Positions 43,938-52,443 of a stretch of 60,263 bases of DNA are shown here, piece by piece. This DNA comes from Treponema sp. Its GTDB lineage: Bacteria; Spirochaetota; Spirochaetia; Treponematales; Treponemataceae. The notes beneath the pieces were generated by a model, which saw nothing but the letters and a program-made list of their open reading frames with translations, did not search any database and was not told the DNA's origin. The position numbers and the translations under genes are program-made. Position 1 is the first letter of the stretch. The number at the start of each line of letters is the position of its first letter. Location of the stretch: assembly GCA_016296655.1 (NCBI GenBank), contig JAEDIW010000013.1:1-60263 (forward strand), read 5' to 3'.

Positions 43938-46049
43938 ATGAAAGAACTGGATAGGTTTGCAACCGAGTATAAAAAGGATATGCAGATTTCAACAAAACTG
44001 CTTGGTATGATTGGTGGAGCAGTTGTTATTGGTTGTGCTGCGGTTGCAACAATGACAATGATTATTTTTAATCAGGGAATTATCAAGGATACTCAGGAAA
44101 ATCTGGAGTACACTATAAAAGGTGTAAACTACACTTTGAAAGACTGGGCAAAAACATTGTCTGCAACAGGCGGTATTATTGCAGAAAATTCCGACATTCA
44201 GATTGCAGCAAAAATTCAAGATGAAAATATGCTGCGAACGGTTGTCCGTACACAGGGAGAAAGTACAGGCTTTGACTTTTTTGCCATTTCTGACAGCAAC
44301 GGGGTCGTAATTAATGGTGCTAGTTACAACTGTAGTGCTGGTAATGTTTCTAACTGTTCTGTTGTAAAGAAAGCCCTTTCGACAAAAAGATCAATTTGGG
44401 GTATTGAAGAGTTTTCAAATGTTTCTTATGCAATTGTTTCTGCAAGTCCTATAAAGCTTGGTGCAGAACTTGTTGGAACTGTTATCTGTGGGTATGACCT
44501 GAGCCGTCCTCAGTTCCCGGATTTGATAAATTCACAGTATGGTGTTGCATGTACGATTTTTAAAGGCGATGAACGTATTTCTACTACAATTCTAGATGAA
44601 AAAGGAAACCGCGCTGTCGGTACAAAGCTTGGCAATCCAGAAATAGAAGACGCTATTTTCAATAAAAATGAACGTTATGCCGGCAACAATAAAATTCTTG
44701 GTGAAAATTATACTTCTATTTACCAGCCGCTTACCTCTGTTGACAACAAAGTTACTGGTGTTGTTTTTGTTGCCAAGAGCATGAAGATTGTTCAGCACAT
44801 TCGTGACAATACAATAAAAACTGTTCTGCCAGGAGCTATTCTTCTTGCCGTTATTCTGATTGGTTCAAGTTTGTTCTTTATCAACTGGCTTATGTGGCGT
44901 ATTCGCAATGTAACCAACTCTCTTGAAGATATGGCTACTGGTGAAGCTGACCTTACAAAACGCTGTAAACTGTTTATCCGCGATGAAATCGGTTTCCTTG
45001 TAATCAAGTTTGATGCATTCTGTGACCGGTTGCAGAACATTATCCGCGAAATAAAAGGTTCAAAGGACGAACTTAAAGATGTTGGTGAAAATCTTTCTGC
45101 TCAGACAGAAGATACTTCTAATGCAATTGATCAGATTATTTCTAATATTGAAAGTATTCACAAGCAGATTTTCAATTCTTCTCAGTGCGTTCAGCAGACT
45201 TCTTCTGCCGTAAATGAAATTTCACAGAGCATTTCTTCCCTTGACGAAATGATTGACAGTCAGTCGGCTGGTGTAAGTCAGGCTTCTGCAGCTGTAGAAG
45301 AAATGATTGGTAATATTACCAGTGTAAATCATTCGGTTGACAAAATGGCTGCTTCTTTTGATTCGCTTGCAGCAAATGCACAGACAGGTTTTTCAAAGCA
45401 GCAGGATGTAAATGAACGTATTGAGCAGATTGAGTCTCAGTCTCAGATGCTTCAGGAAGCAAACCTTGCAATTTCTACAATTGCAGCTCAGACAAACTTG
45501 CTTGCTATGAATGCTGCAATCGAAGCAGCCCATGCTGGTGAAGCTGGTAAAGGTTTTAGTGTTGTTGCTGATGAAATCCGCAAACTTTCGGAAACGTCTT
45601 CTGCTCAGTCAAAGACAATTGGTGAACAGCTTAAGAAAATCAAGGATTCTATCAGTGAAGTAGTTTCGGCTTCTGCTGAATCAAGTGCAGCATTTTCTTC
45701 TGTTTCTGACAAAATAAAAGAAACTGACCAGCTGGTAATCCAGATTAAGGCTGCGATGGAAGAACAGAACGAAGGTTCTAAGCAGATTAGTGAAACATTA
45801 AAGGCCATGAATGACAGTACTGTTGAAGTTCATAAGGCTTCAAAGGATATGGCTGCAAAGAGTGACCTCATTTTGAAAGAAATGCAGACTTTGCAGGATT
45901 CCTCAGAAGAAATGAAGTCTGGTATGGAATCTATGGCTGATGGAGCTAGGAAAATTCATGAAACTGGACTTTCGTTGGGAGATATTTCAAAGCAGGTTCA
46001 GGGTTCTATTGATAAGATTGGTTCCCAGATTGATTTGTTCATAGTCTAG
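43938..46049 (+). CDS. Methyl-accepting chemotaxis protein
   Basis: 703 aa membrane chemoreceptor. A helix at about 24-47, an extracellular Cache-type sensor (about 48-288) and a second helix (about 289-312) are followed by HAMP (about 313-365) and the long coiled-coil signalling domain. The hairpin tip is recognisable: LAISTIAAQTNLLAMNAAIE, then AAHAGEAGKGFSVVADEIRK (about 510-550). The sensor has MxxxxGFDFFAISDSNGVVINGAS-like Cache features; the ligand is unknown, though the adjacent cellobiose operon makes a sugar-related cue possible. It is transcribed alone, between two terminators. Confidence 0.92.
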   Translation: MKELDRFATEYKKDMQISTKLLGMIGGAVVIGCAAVATMTMIIFNQGIIKDTQENLEYTIKGVNYTLKDWAKTLSATGGIIAENSDIQIAAKIQDENMLRTVVRTQGESTGFDFFAISDSNGVVINGASYNCSAGNVSNCSVVKKALSTKRSIWGIEEFSNVSYAIVSASPIKLGAELVGTVICGYDLSRPQFPDLINSQYGVACTIFKGDERISTTILDEKGNRAVGTKLGNPEIEDAIFNKNERYAGNNKILGENYTSIYQPLTSVDNKVTGVVFVAKSMKIVQHIRDNTIKTVLPGAILLAVILIGSSLFFINWLMWRIRNVTNSLEDMATGEADLTKRCKLFIRDEIGFLVIKFDAFCDRLQNIIREIKGSKDELKDVGENLSAQTEDTSNAIDQIISNIESIHKQIFNSSQCVQQTSSAVNEISQSISSLDEMIDSQSAGVSQASAAVEEMIGNITSVNHSVDKMAASFDSLAANAQTGFSKQQDVNERIEQIESQSQMLQEANLAISTIAAQTNLLAMNAAIEAAHAGEAGKGFSVVADEIRKLSETSSAQSKTIGEQLKKIKDSISEVVSASAESSAAFSSVSDKIKETDQLVIQIKAAMEEQNEGSKQISETLKAMNDSTVEVHKASKDMAAKSDLILKEMQTLQDSSEEMKSGMESMADGARKIHETGLSLGDISKQVQGSIDKIGSQIDLFIV

Positions 46050-46072
46050 TACAATATTCAGTTTTTTGCAAA

Positions 46073-46108
46073 AGCTCCGAAAACCTCTGGGATTCGGAGC
46101 TTTTTTTT
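46073..46108 (+). terminator. Terminator of the chemoreceptor gene
   Basis: AGCTCCGAA (46073-46081) pairs with TTCGGAGCT (46093-46101); eight T follow. It may also serve the convergent kinase gene. Confidence 0.85.
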
Positions 46109-46130
46109 GCTGTGCAGGAAATGAATGAAA

Positions 46131-47063
46131 TCAGATTGAGTCTAAAAAATCCCTGCTAAGTTTGTTGCTTACTGTCTGCTTTGTCAGCAAGGTTTCTTTT
46201 GCACAGGCTAGACCGTAGTGAATGCACTGTCTGATACTGAGCTTTTCAAGATACCCTGTAAGAAATCCTGACGCAAAAGCATCTCCTGCACCGATTGTGT
46301 CTGCAATAAAAGAAGGCTTGTATGGAGGTTCAATCCATGTTTCAGTGCCTATCCGAACCATTACGCCCCTGTTTCCAAAGGTTATGATGAAATTTTTAAA
46401 GCCCAGCTGCTGCATTTTGTCGGCTGTCGAAATGTCTGGAATGGGAGTTTCTCCTAAAATTGCCTGTGCTTCAAATTCATTTGCGGCAAATAAATCCATC
46501 AAGGGCGCAAAATCCAGTGTTTTTCTTGCAATATCAGGTGAAGTTGCATTTTGAAAAATAAAAATATCTGGGTCAGCTTTTTTCAGGTCATAGAAAGCTT
46601 TTAGTGTTTCTTCATTGAGGTTTGAGTCCATTACAAAAGTGCGGATATTTTCCTGTTTTATAACGTCAAGTGCGGCCTGGTCAAGAACAATTTCTTTCAG
46701 TATGCTAGTATTATAAATGCAGGAAGCCCGTTTGTTTACGCTGGCCATTACAGAAAAAAGTGCTGTTTTATGGGTTGAACTCCGGCGTAAAAGTGATGTA
46801 TTTACATTTTCATTGTCCAGACCGTCTTTCAAGTATCTGCCGAAAATGTCTTCGCCAACGACAGAAAAAATATATGAGTCAAATCCCAGGTGCTTAAGGT
46901 TTACAGCCATGCCCCGTCCAACTCCACCAGGAACAAGTTCTATTGTTCCATCTCTGTAAGATTCGTTTTCATCCTCTTCCGGACTGTAGGCTTTAATATC
47001 AACGGAAACATTTCCAATGCATAGAATTTTTTTAAGTGCAGTTTGTTTTTCTGATGAAGTCAT
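46131..47063 (-). CDS. PfkB-family carbohydrate/nucleoside kinase
   Basis: 310 aa. ATP-dependent kinase of the ribokinase fold. The N-terminal CIGNVSVDI and VPGGVGRGMAVNLKHLG bind substrate. The C-terminal signature DTIGAGDAFASGFLTGYLE (about 252) carries the catalytic Asp. The GVGRGMAVN loop is like that of pseudouridine kinases and ribokinases, but the substrate cannot be fixed from sequence. The gene is divergent from the DJ-1-like gene and has its own consensus promoter lying against the start codon. Confidence 0.87.
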   Translation of the reverse strand: MTSSEKQTALKKILCIGNVSVDIKAYSPEEDENESYRDGTIELVPGGVGRGMAVNLKHLGFDSYIFSVVGEDIFGRYLKDGLDNENVNTSLLRRSSTHKTALFSVMASVNKRASCIYNTSILKEIVLDQAALDVIKQENIRTFVMDSNLNEETLKAFYDLKKADPDIFIFQNATSPDIARKTLDFAPLMDLFAANEFEAQAILGETPIPDISTADKMQQLGFKNFIITFGNRGVMVRIGTETWIEPPYKPSFIADTIGAGDAFASGFLTGYLEKLSIRQCIHYGLACAKETLLTKQTVSNKLSRDFLDSI

Positions 47064-47071
47064 GGAAACAA

Positions 47072-47100
47072 ATTTTATATGTAAGGTCTCTGTCTGTCAA
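47072..47100 (-). promoter_or_regulatory. Promoter of the PfkB-kinase gene (leaderless type)
   Basis: Minus strand: TTGACA (47095-47100), 17 bp, TAAAAT (47072-47077), then 8 nt to the ATG at 47063. Confidence 0.65.
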
Positions 47101-47168
47101 TTGTTTTTTATTGATGTTTTTTATGAAGTTATTTTTAATATGACATACTGTTGGCACATTTTATGATG

Positions 47169-47174
47169 TATAAT
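47169..47174 (+). promoter_or_regulatory. -10 element of the DJ-1-like gene (leaderless type)
   Basis: Perfect TATAAT at 47169-47174, then 6 nt to the ATG at 47181. The -35 is weak. Confidence 0.5.
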
Positions 47175-47180
47175 GAAACT

Positions 47181-47852
47181 ATGAAAACAGAAGAAAAATT
47201 TAACGGAATAAAAGTTTTCCTGTATGTATTGGAAGGCCTTGCTGATTGGGAAATTGCACATGCAATGGCAGAGCTGAATAGTCGCACATATTTTACATCA
47301 GATGCACCTGAAGTTGGAATTGTAAAGGTTGGCAAAACAATGCAAGCTGTAAAAACAATGGGTGGATTTAAGATTGAACCTGACATGGAAGTTTCTGAAT
47401 TGCAGAATATTTGCATGAACTGTGGGCTTGGCAAAAAGGATATGCTGATTTTACCAGGAAGTAACAGATGGCTTGAAACAGACAACAGTGAAATTATTAC
47501 TTGTGCAAAGAAATTTCTGGATAGTGGAAATTTTGTTGCAGGAATTTGTGGTGCAACGGTTGCCATGGCAAATGCAGGTCTGTTAAATGAATGCGCTCAT
47601 ACGAGCAATGACAAATCTGTGGTGAAAATGTTTTGTCCTGGCTATAAAGGTGAAAATTTTTACTGCGAAAGTCTTTGTGTTAGTGAAAAAAATCTGATTA
47701 CTGCAAGTGGAATTGCCAGCGTTGAGTTTGCCAGAGAAATAATCCGATGCCTTGGAGTTTTTTCGGAAAAAACTCTTGAAGCATGGTATAATCTGTATGC
47801 CCTAAAAAAAAGCAGCTGTTTTTACGAGCTGCTTGAATCAATGAAAAAATGA
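47181..47852 (+). CDS. DJ-1/PfpI-family protein
   Basis: 223 aa from the ATG at 47181; the frame extends to 47151 but contains the -10 box. The class I glutamine amidotransferase-like fold shows IKVFLYVLEGLADWEIAHAMAEL, with the conserved acidic residue. The nucleophile-elbow Cys is in FVAGICGATVAMANAG (about 118). Members are proteases, chaperones, glyoxalases or hydratases, so the reaction is uncertain. It is not in an operon. Confidence 0.85.
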   Translation: MKTEEKFNGIKVFLYVLEGLADWEIAHAMAELNSRTYFTSDAPEVGIVKVGKTMQAVKTMGGFKIEPDMEVSELQNICMNCGLGKKDMLILPGSNRWLETDNSEIITCAKKFLDSGNFVAGICGATVAMANAGLLNECAHTSNDKSVVKMFCPGYKGENFYCESLCVSEKNLITASGIASVEFAREIIRCLGVFSEKTLEAWYNLYALKKSSCFYELLESMKK

Positions 47853-48287
47853 AAGTTCCTGAAAAATAATGCTTTTGGCTGTGACAGAAGGTGGAAGTTT
47901 TGCCACAGTCAAAAGCAGAATCTTGAAAGGTGCTGTTTTATTAGGTCAAATGTCGAATTTCTAGAGTTTAAGCCGTGGCAAGGATAGTAGGGGCGGCGAA
48001 GCCGTTCCGAAGCGTAGCGAAGGAATGAGCGGCAGCGGAACCCCGGATAGCCTGTTTTTTGGCTGCTTTGGTTCCGTAGCGAAGCGAAGGAAGCAAAGTA
48101 GCCAAAAAGCCACCCAAAATATAAAAAATAAAAACTCGAAATTGAGCCTAATTAGTTCTATTATTAGTTCTATCATCTAAATAATTCTTTCATGCTGAAT
48201 TTTATTTCAGCATCCGCACTGTATATAGCGTAGAGATTTCAAAATAAATTCAGAAATGAAACTATGAACTGTACTTTTTGGACAGCT
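47853..48287. other. Gap with a GC-rich element and repeat scars
   Basis: No gene supported. About 47985-48120 is GC-rich and holds repeated CGAAGC/GCGAAGG words. It is flanked by loosely inverted CTCGAAATTGAG-type ends (near 47948 and 48135), with a related end at 56548. The stretch 48262-48285 matches 17898-17921 in inverted orientation. Confidence 0.4.
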
Positions 48288-48998
48288 CTACTTTTTTTTG
48301 CCAAGATAGGCTTCTTTTACGGCATCATTTTCAAGCAGTTCTCGTCCGCTGCCTTGCAAAACAATATTTCCTGTTTCAAGAACATAGGCGATGTCTGCAA
48401 TTTTTAAAGCCATGTTTGCATTCTGTTCAACCAGCAGAATTGTCATGCCTTTTTTGTTGATTTCCCTGATAATGTCGAAAATCTGCTGAACAATAAGCGG
48501 GGCAAGCCCAAGAGATGGTTCGTCCATCATGATGACTTTCGGGCGGCTCATAAGGGAACGGCCAACAGCGAGCATCTGCTGTTCACCTCCAGACAAAGTT
48601 CCGGCAAACTGCCATGAACGTTTGTTCAGGATAGGGAAAAGTTCGTAGACCCATTTTAAGTCTTTTTCGATTTCTTTTTTATCGTTACGGAGGTAAGCAC
48701 CAATCATCAGGTTTTCCTGTACCGTGAGATCTGTAAATACATGACGACCTTCTGGAACAAGTGAGACTTTTTCGCTGCAAATCTTGTTGATAGGCATGGA
48801 AAGCAGTTCTTTGCCGTTGAAAACAATCGAACCTGAAGTTGCCTTGACAAGTCCGCTTATCGTCCTGAGCAACGTAGATTTTCCAGCACCGTTGGAGCCT
48901 ATCAGGGTAACGATTTTTCCGTCTGGAACTTCAAGATTTATTCCGTTGAGAGCCTTGATACCACCGTAGGCAACTTGAAGATTTTTTATACTAAGCAT
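48288..48998 (-). CDS. livF: Branched-chain amino acid ABC transporter ATPase LivF
   Basis: 236 aa. Walker A GSNGAGKSTLL (about 33), Q-loop, signature LSGGEQQMLAVGRSL (about 132), Walker B VIMMDEPSLGLAP with the LivF-type continuation, and the His switch replaced by LLVEQNA, as usual for LivF. The ATG at 48998 follows GGGGAGG; an alternative at 49013 lies inside livG. It overlaps the livG end by 8 bp. Last gene of the operon. Confidence 0.92.
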   Translation of the reverse strand: MLSIKNLQVAYGGIKALNGINLEVPDGKIVTLIGSNGAGKSTLLRTISGLVKATSGSIVFNGKELLSMPINKICSEKVSLVPEGRHVFTDLTVQENLMIGAYLRNDKKEIEKDLKWVYELFPILNKRSWQFAGTLSGGEQQMLAVGRSLMSRPKVIMMDEPSLGLAPLIVQQIFDIIREINKKGMTILLVEQNANMALKIADIAYVLETGNIVLQGSGRELLENDAVKEAYLGKKK

Positions 48999-49833
48999 CT
49001 TTGTCCTCCCCAAGATATGCTGAAATTACTGCCGGATTACTCTGAATTTCTGATGGTGTGCCGTTTGCAATGAGAGCCCCAAAGTTCAGAACATAGATGC
49101 GGTCGGAAATATCCATAACCAAATCCATGTGGTGTTCAATCATAAAAACCGTCAGTCTGAAGTCGCTTCTGATTTTATTGATAAAAGCTGTAAGTTCATT
49201 TGTTTCCTGAGGATTCATTCCAGCTGCTGGTTCATCAAGCAGGAGAAGCGTCGGCTCCGTTGCAAGCGCCCTGGCAATTTCAAGACGGCGCTGAATTCCA
49301 TATGGCAGGGAAGTGCAAAGTTCGTTACGGACTTCGTATAATCCAAGAATATCCAGAAGATGATTTGTTTCTTCTCTTTGAAGTTTTTCTTCTGCTGAAT
49401 TCAGTCTGAATGTTGCTGTCAGGACATTGCTTGTGCGTCGCAGATGTTTTGCGATTAAGACATTGTTGAAAACGCTCTGACTTTTCCACAGACGGATGTT
49501 CTGAAATGTTCTTGCAATGCCGAGTTTTGTGATTTTGTCCGGGGTTGGTTCTATGTGCTTTGTAAATTTGCCTTTGTCAGAACCTGCATACAGTTTTTTC
49601 ATTTTTCCATGCGGAAAATTTTCAACAATTTCTTTTCCGTTGAAATAAACAGCTCCGTTTGTAGGAGCATAAACGCCTGTAATTACGTTAAACGCTGTTG
49701 TTTTTCCTGCCCCGTTTGGTCCAATCAGTGAAACAATTTCACCTTTGTTGACATCAAGGGAAAGATTGTTTATTGCCACAACGCCACCAAACTGCATTGT
49801 TATGTTTTCAAGTTTTAATACATTTTCTGCCAT
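48991..49833 (-). CDS. livG: Branched-chain amino acid ABC transporter ATPase LivG
   Basis: 280 aa. Walker A GPNGAGKTTAF (about 37), ABC signature (LPYGIQRRLEIARAL, about 170), Walker B LLLLDEPAAGMNPQE and His switch MIEHHMDLVM are all present. The region after the Q-loop is longer than in LivF, with the IARTFQNIRLW motif typical of LivG. The start lies 3 bp after the livM stop, with GGGAG upstream. Confidence 0.92.
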   Translation of the reverse strand: MAENVLKLENITMQFGGVVAINNLSLDVNKGEIVSLIGPNGAGKTTAFNVITGVYAPTNGAVYFNGKEIVENFPHGKMKKLYAGSDKGKFTKHIEPTPDKITKLGIARTFQNIRLWKSQSVFNNVLIAKHLRRTSNVLTATFRLNSAEEKLQREETNHLLDILGLYEVRNELCTSLPYGIQRRLEIARALATEPTLLLLDEPAAGMNPQETNELTAFINKIRSDFRLTVFMIEHHMDLVMDISDRIYVLNFGALIANGTPSEIQSNPAVISAYLGEDKDA

Positions 49834-49836
49834 ATT

Positions 49837-50925
49837 TTATTTCTCCCTCTTGAGTCTGGATGGAAGCGTCTTAAAAAAGTTTACAAGTCTGCCAATATTG
49901 AATTCCTTGTCCCCCATGATTCCTTTCTGATAGAACAGAACGATAAGCATGATTACAACACTGAATACAACTTTGCGGAATCCTGGGCGCAAAATCTGAA
50001 TGGAAGTAATATTCAGATTTGCATTGTCCAAAAAGCGAAGCCACCATTCAGAGCAGGCAATGAACAGGAACGAAGAAATGCAGCTGCCTGTAATTGAACC
50101 TATGCCGCCAATTACTACAATTAGAAGAATTTCATAGGTCATTGCAGATTTGAACTGGCTTGCCTGTATGGTTGTCTGAAACATTGCAAGCAAAGCTCCA
50201 GAAATGCCTGCAAAAAATGAACTGATAACGAAAGAAAGCCTTTTGTGATGCGAAAGGTTTATTCCCATGGCTTCTGCAGCAACTTCGTCATCGCGGATTG
50301 CCTTAAATGCCCTTCCGTATGTTGAATTTATGAGCAGGACAATCAAAGCGATGCAAATGCCGCTTACCGCAAAATAAAATAAAGTTGATTTGAAAATAGG
50401 GTATTTTCTTAGAAGATTTGAACCGTTTGTAATTACTCCAATTTTGTCCCATTGGAAGATTGCGCGCATTATTTCTGCAAAACCTAGAGTTGCAATTGCA
50501 AGGTAGTCAGATTTCAGTTTGAGTACTGGCAACCCGATTAAAAATGCAAAAAATCCTGCAACAATGCCCGAAAGAATCATGGCCAGGACAACCGGCAGTG
50601 TAAACTGAATAAGTCCGCCGTTAAAATACTGGTAGACCTGTGGCCTTGCTGCTACGGGAATTGTAAAAATTCCATAGGTATAGGCACCTAAAAGCATGAA
50701 TCCTGCCTGACCAAGACTGAAAAGCCCAGTAAAGCCGTTCAGCAGGTTCATTGAAACTGCAACAAGTGCGTAAATTGCACCTTTTTTAAGAACCGTAAAA
50801 AGAATGGAAGTTCGTGGAAGAACAGCTTCCAGCACTGCCAGAACGATAAAAAGTAAAGCCAGCAGACTGAAACTGATTATCATGTCTTTATTAAGATATT
50901 TCTTGTTTTCAATTGTATTTGCCAT
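49837..50925 (-). CDS. livM: Branched-chain amino acid ABC transporter permease LivM
   Basis: 362 aa with about ten hydrophobic helices. Family features are YALVAVSMNLLNGFTGLFSLGQAGFMLLGAYT, the LKSDYLAIATLGFAEI loop and a GGIGSITGS motif. AAGGA precedes the ATG. It forms the channel with LivH. Confidence 0.9.
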   Translation of the reverse strand: MANTIENKKYLNKDMIISFSLLALLFIVLAVLEAVLPRTSILFTVLKKGAIYALVAVSMNLLNGFTGLFSLGQAGFMLLGAYTYGIFTIPVAARPQVYQYFNGGLIQFTLPVVLAMILSGIVAGFFAFLIGLPVLKLKSDYLAIATLGFAEIMRAIFQWDKIGVITNGSNLLRKYPIFKSTLFYFAVSGICIALIVLLINSTYGRAFKAIRDDEVAAEAMGINLSHHKRLSFVISSFFAGISGALLAMFQTTIQASQFKSAMTYEILLIVVIGGIGSITGSCISSFLFIACSEWWLRFLDNANLNITSIQILRPGFRKVVFSVVIMLIVLFYQKGIMGDKEFNIGRLVNFFKTLPSRLKREK

Positions 50926-51012
50926 ATCAATTCCTTTATTTTGAATAGTCTAGTTTTCAGAAAATCAACTTGTTTTGATTTAAGCTGTTCATCTAAAAAA
51001 ATCCTGCATGAA

Positions 51013-51897
51013 TTAGACTTTGTCTGTAACTTTTTCTCCAAACAGACCTGTCGGCATGAACATAAGGACTACAATCAGAAGTACGAATGTAAAGGCATCG
51101 CTGAATGTTGTCCAGCCGAGTCCCTTGATCATGTTTTCGCAGATACCGATGAGAAATGCTCCTATGACCGCTCCTGGAATTGAACCTATGCCACCAAATA
51201 CTGCTGCAACAAAAGCCTTTAATCCTGGCATGCCTCCAACCGTAGGTGTAACTCCCGGATAATTTGAAAAGAAAAGAATGGAACCAACAGCAGCCAGAAA
51301 TGAACCGATTATGAACGTCATGGAAATAACAGAGTCAATCTTTACGCCCATAAGCTGAGCTGTTTCAAAATCTTTGGAAACTGCACGCATTGCCATTCCT
51401 ATTTTTGTGTGATTTATCAAAAGAACCAGTGCAACTACCAGCAGAATTGTCAAAAAAGGTGTGATGACTGTAACCCGTTTTGTAATTGCTCCAGCGATTG
51501 TAATAGAATCGCTTATCCATGGAATTTTGGGGTAAGTCTTGAGCAGACCACCTGTAATATATAATGCAATGTTTTGAATGAGGTAAGACATACCAATTGC
51601 CGAAATCATAATGGACATTCTTGGTGCATTTCTTAAAGGTTTGTAAGCCGTCCGCTCAATTGCAAATCCCAAAAGCACAGTAAGAATTATGGTAAATGGA
51701 ATAGAAATCCAGAGAGGTATGATTGTATATGAATAAATCATTATCAATCCTGCAGCCATAAAAACATCCCCATGTGCAAAGTTAATGAGGCGAAGAATTC
51801 CATATACCATTGTATAGCCAATGGCAATCAGTGCATACTGACCACCGGTAGAAATTCCGGCAAGCAGATATGGAAGGTTGTTTGTTAGAAAATCCAT
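51013..51897 (-). CDS. livH: Branched-chain amino acid ABC transporter permease LivH
   Basis: 294 aa, multi-helix. Diagnostic segments are GGQYALIAIGYTMVYGILRLINFAHGDVFM, RMSIMISAIGMSYLIQN and AVFGGIGSIPGAVIGAFLIG. An AAGGA precedes the ATG. It is the first gene of the livHMGF block; the binding protein is 546 bp further upstream on the same strand. Confidence 0.92.
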   Translation of the reverse strand: MDFLTNNLPYLLAGISTGGQYALIAIGYTMVYGILRLINFAHGDVFMAAGLIMIYSYTIIPLWISIPFTIILTVLLGFAIERTAYKPLRNAPRMSIMISAIGMSYLIQNIALYITGGLLKTYPKIPWISDSITIAGAITKRVTVITPFLTILLVVALVLLINHTKIGMAMRAVSKDFETAQLMGVKIDSVISMTFIIGSFLAAVGSILFFSNYPGVTPTVGGMPGLKAFVAAVFGGIGSIPGAVIGAFLIGICENMIKGLGWTTFSDAFTFVLLIVVLMFMPTGLFGEKVTDKV

Positions 51898-51927
51898 TCT
51901 AAAATCCTTTTTATAACAAGGGCATCG

Positions 51928-52110
51928 CTAAAAATATTTTTTAGAGACAGCCTCCAGTTTTTTTTTGCCCTGAAACTTCAAGGCAGAAAAACCTTCAGAA
52001 AATGAAATTTTTGAAGGCTTCAAAATGTGGAACTGTTTTGAAAAGGAAGCCTTATAATCTTTTGCAGCAGCCTTTTTATCTTCAAAATACAGAATCCACA
52101 GAGAATACAA
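51928..52110 (-). CDS. Doubtful small lysine-rich ORF between livK and livH
   Basis: 60 codons from a TTG, Lys- and Ser-rich, no recognised domain. The strand matches the liv genes, but the ribosome site is poor. The rest of the 51898-52443 gap holds a short hairpin near 52197-52222 (AAGGYCGC arms) without a T-run. Probably not translated. Confidence 0.2.
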   Translation of the reverse strand: MYSLWILYFEDKKAAAKDYKASFSKQFHILKPSKISFSEGFSALKFQGKKKLEAVSKKYF

Positions 52111-52443
52111 ATCTTCAGAGTTGATGCAAAATCAGGCGAATCACCTTTTGAAAATCAATTTCTGATAAAATCTGTATGCTTTGTGGATTTTGCATTAAGG
52201 CCGCAACAATTTGCGCGACCTTATACAGTTTTATTTAAAAACTGAAAAGTTGTAAAGTCAAGGCTTTACTCAGTGAACCCATGCCTCTAACATAAGATTA
52301 AAACTGCCATCCTGAACTCGATTCAGAATCTATAAATTTCTATAACTTAATAAGATGCTGAAATAAGTTTTGCATGACAATACATTTAAGTTAGTAGCAT
52401 TGGTAGGTGTACCTCGACTTTACCTTATGCAGTTTATTTTAGA

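Noticed and set aside
47961..48176. 71-codon minus-strand ORF
   Set aside because: It lies over the GC-rich repeat, with low-complexity Leu/Phe composition and no ribosome site.
52197..52222. livK terminator
   Set aside because: Stem of about 8 bp with a wobble pair but no T-run after it on the minus strand.
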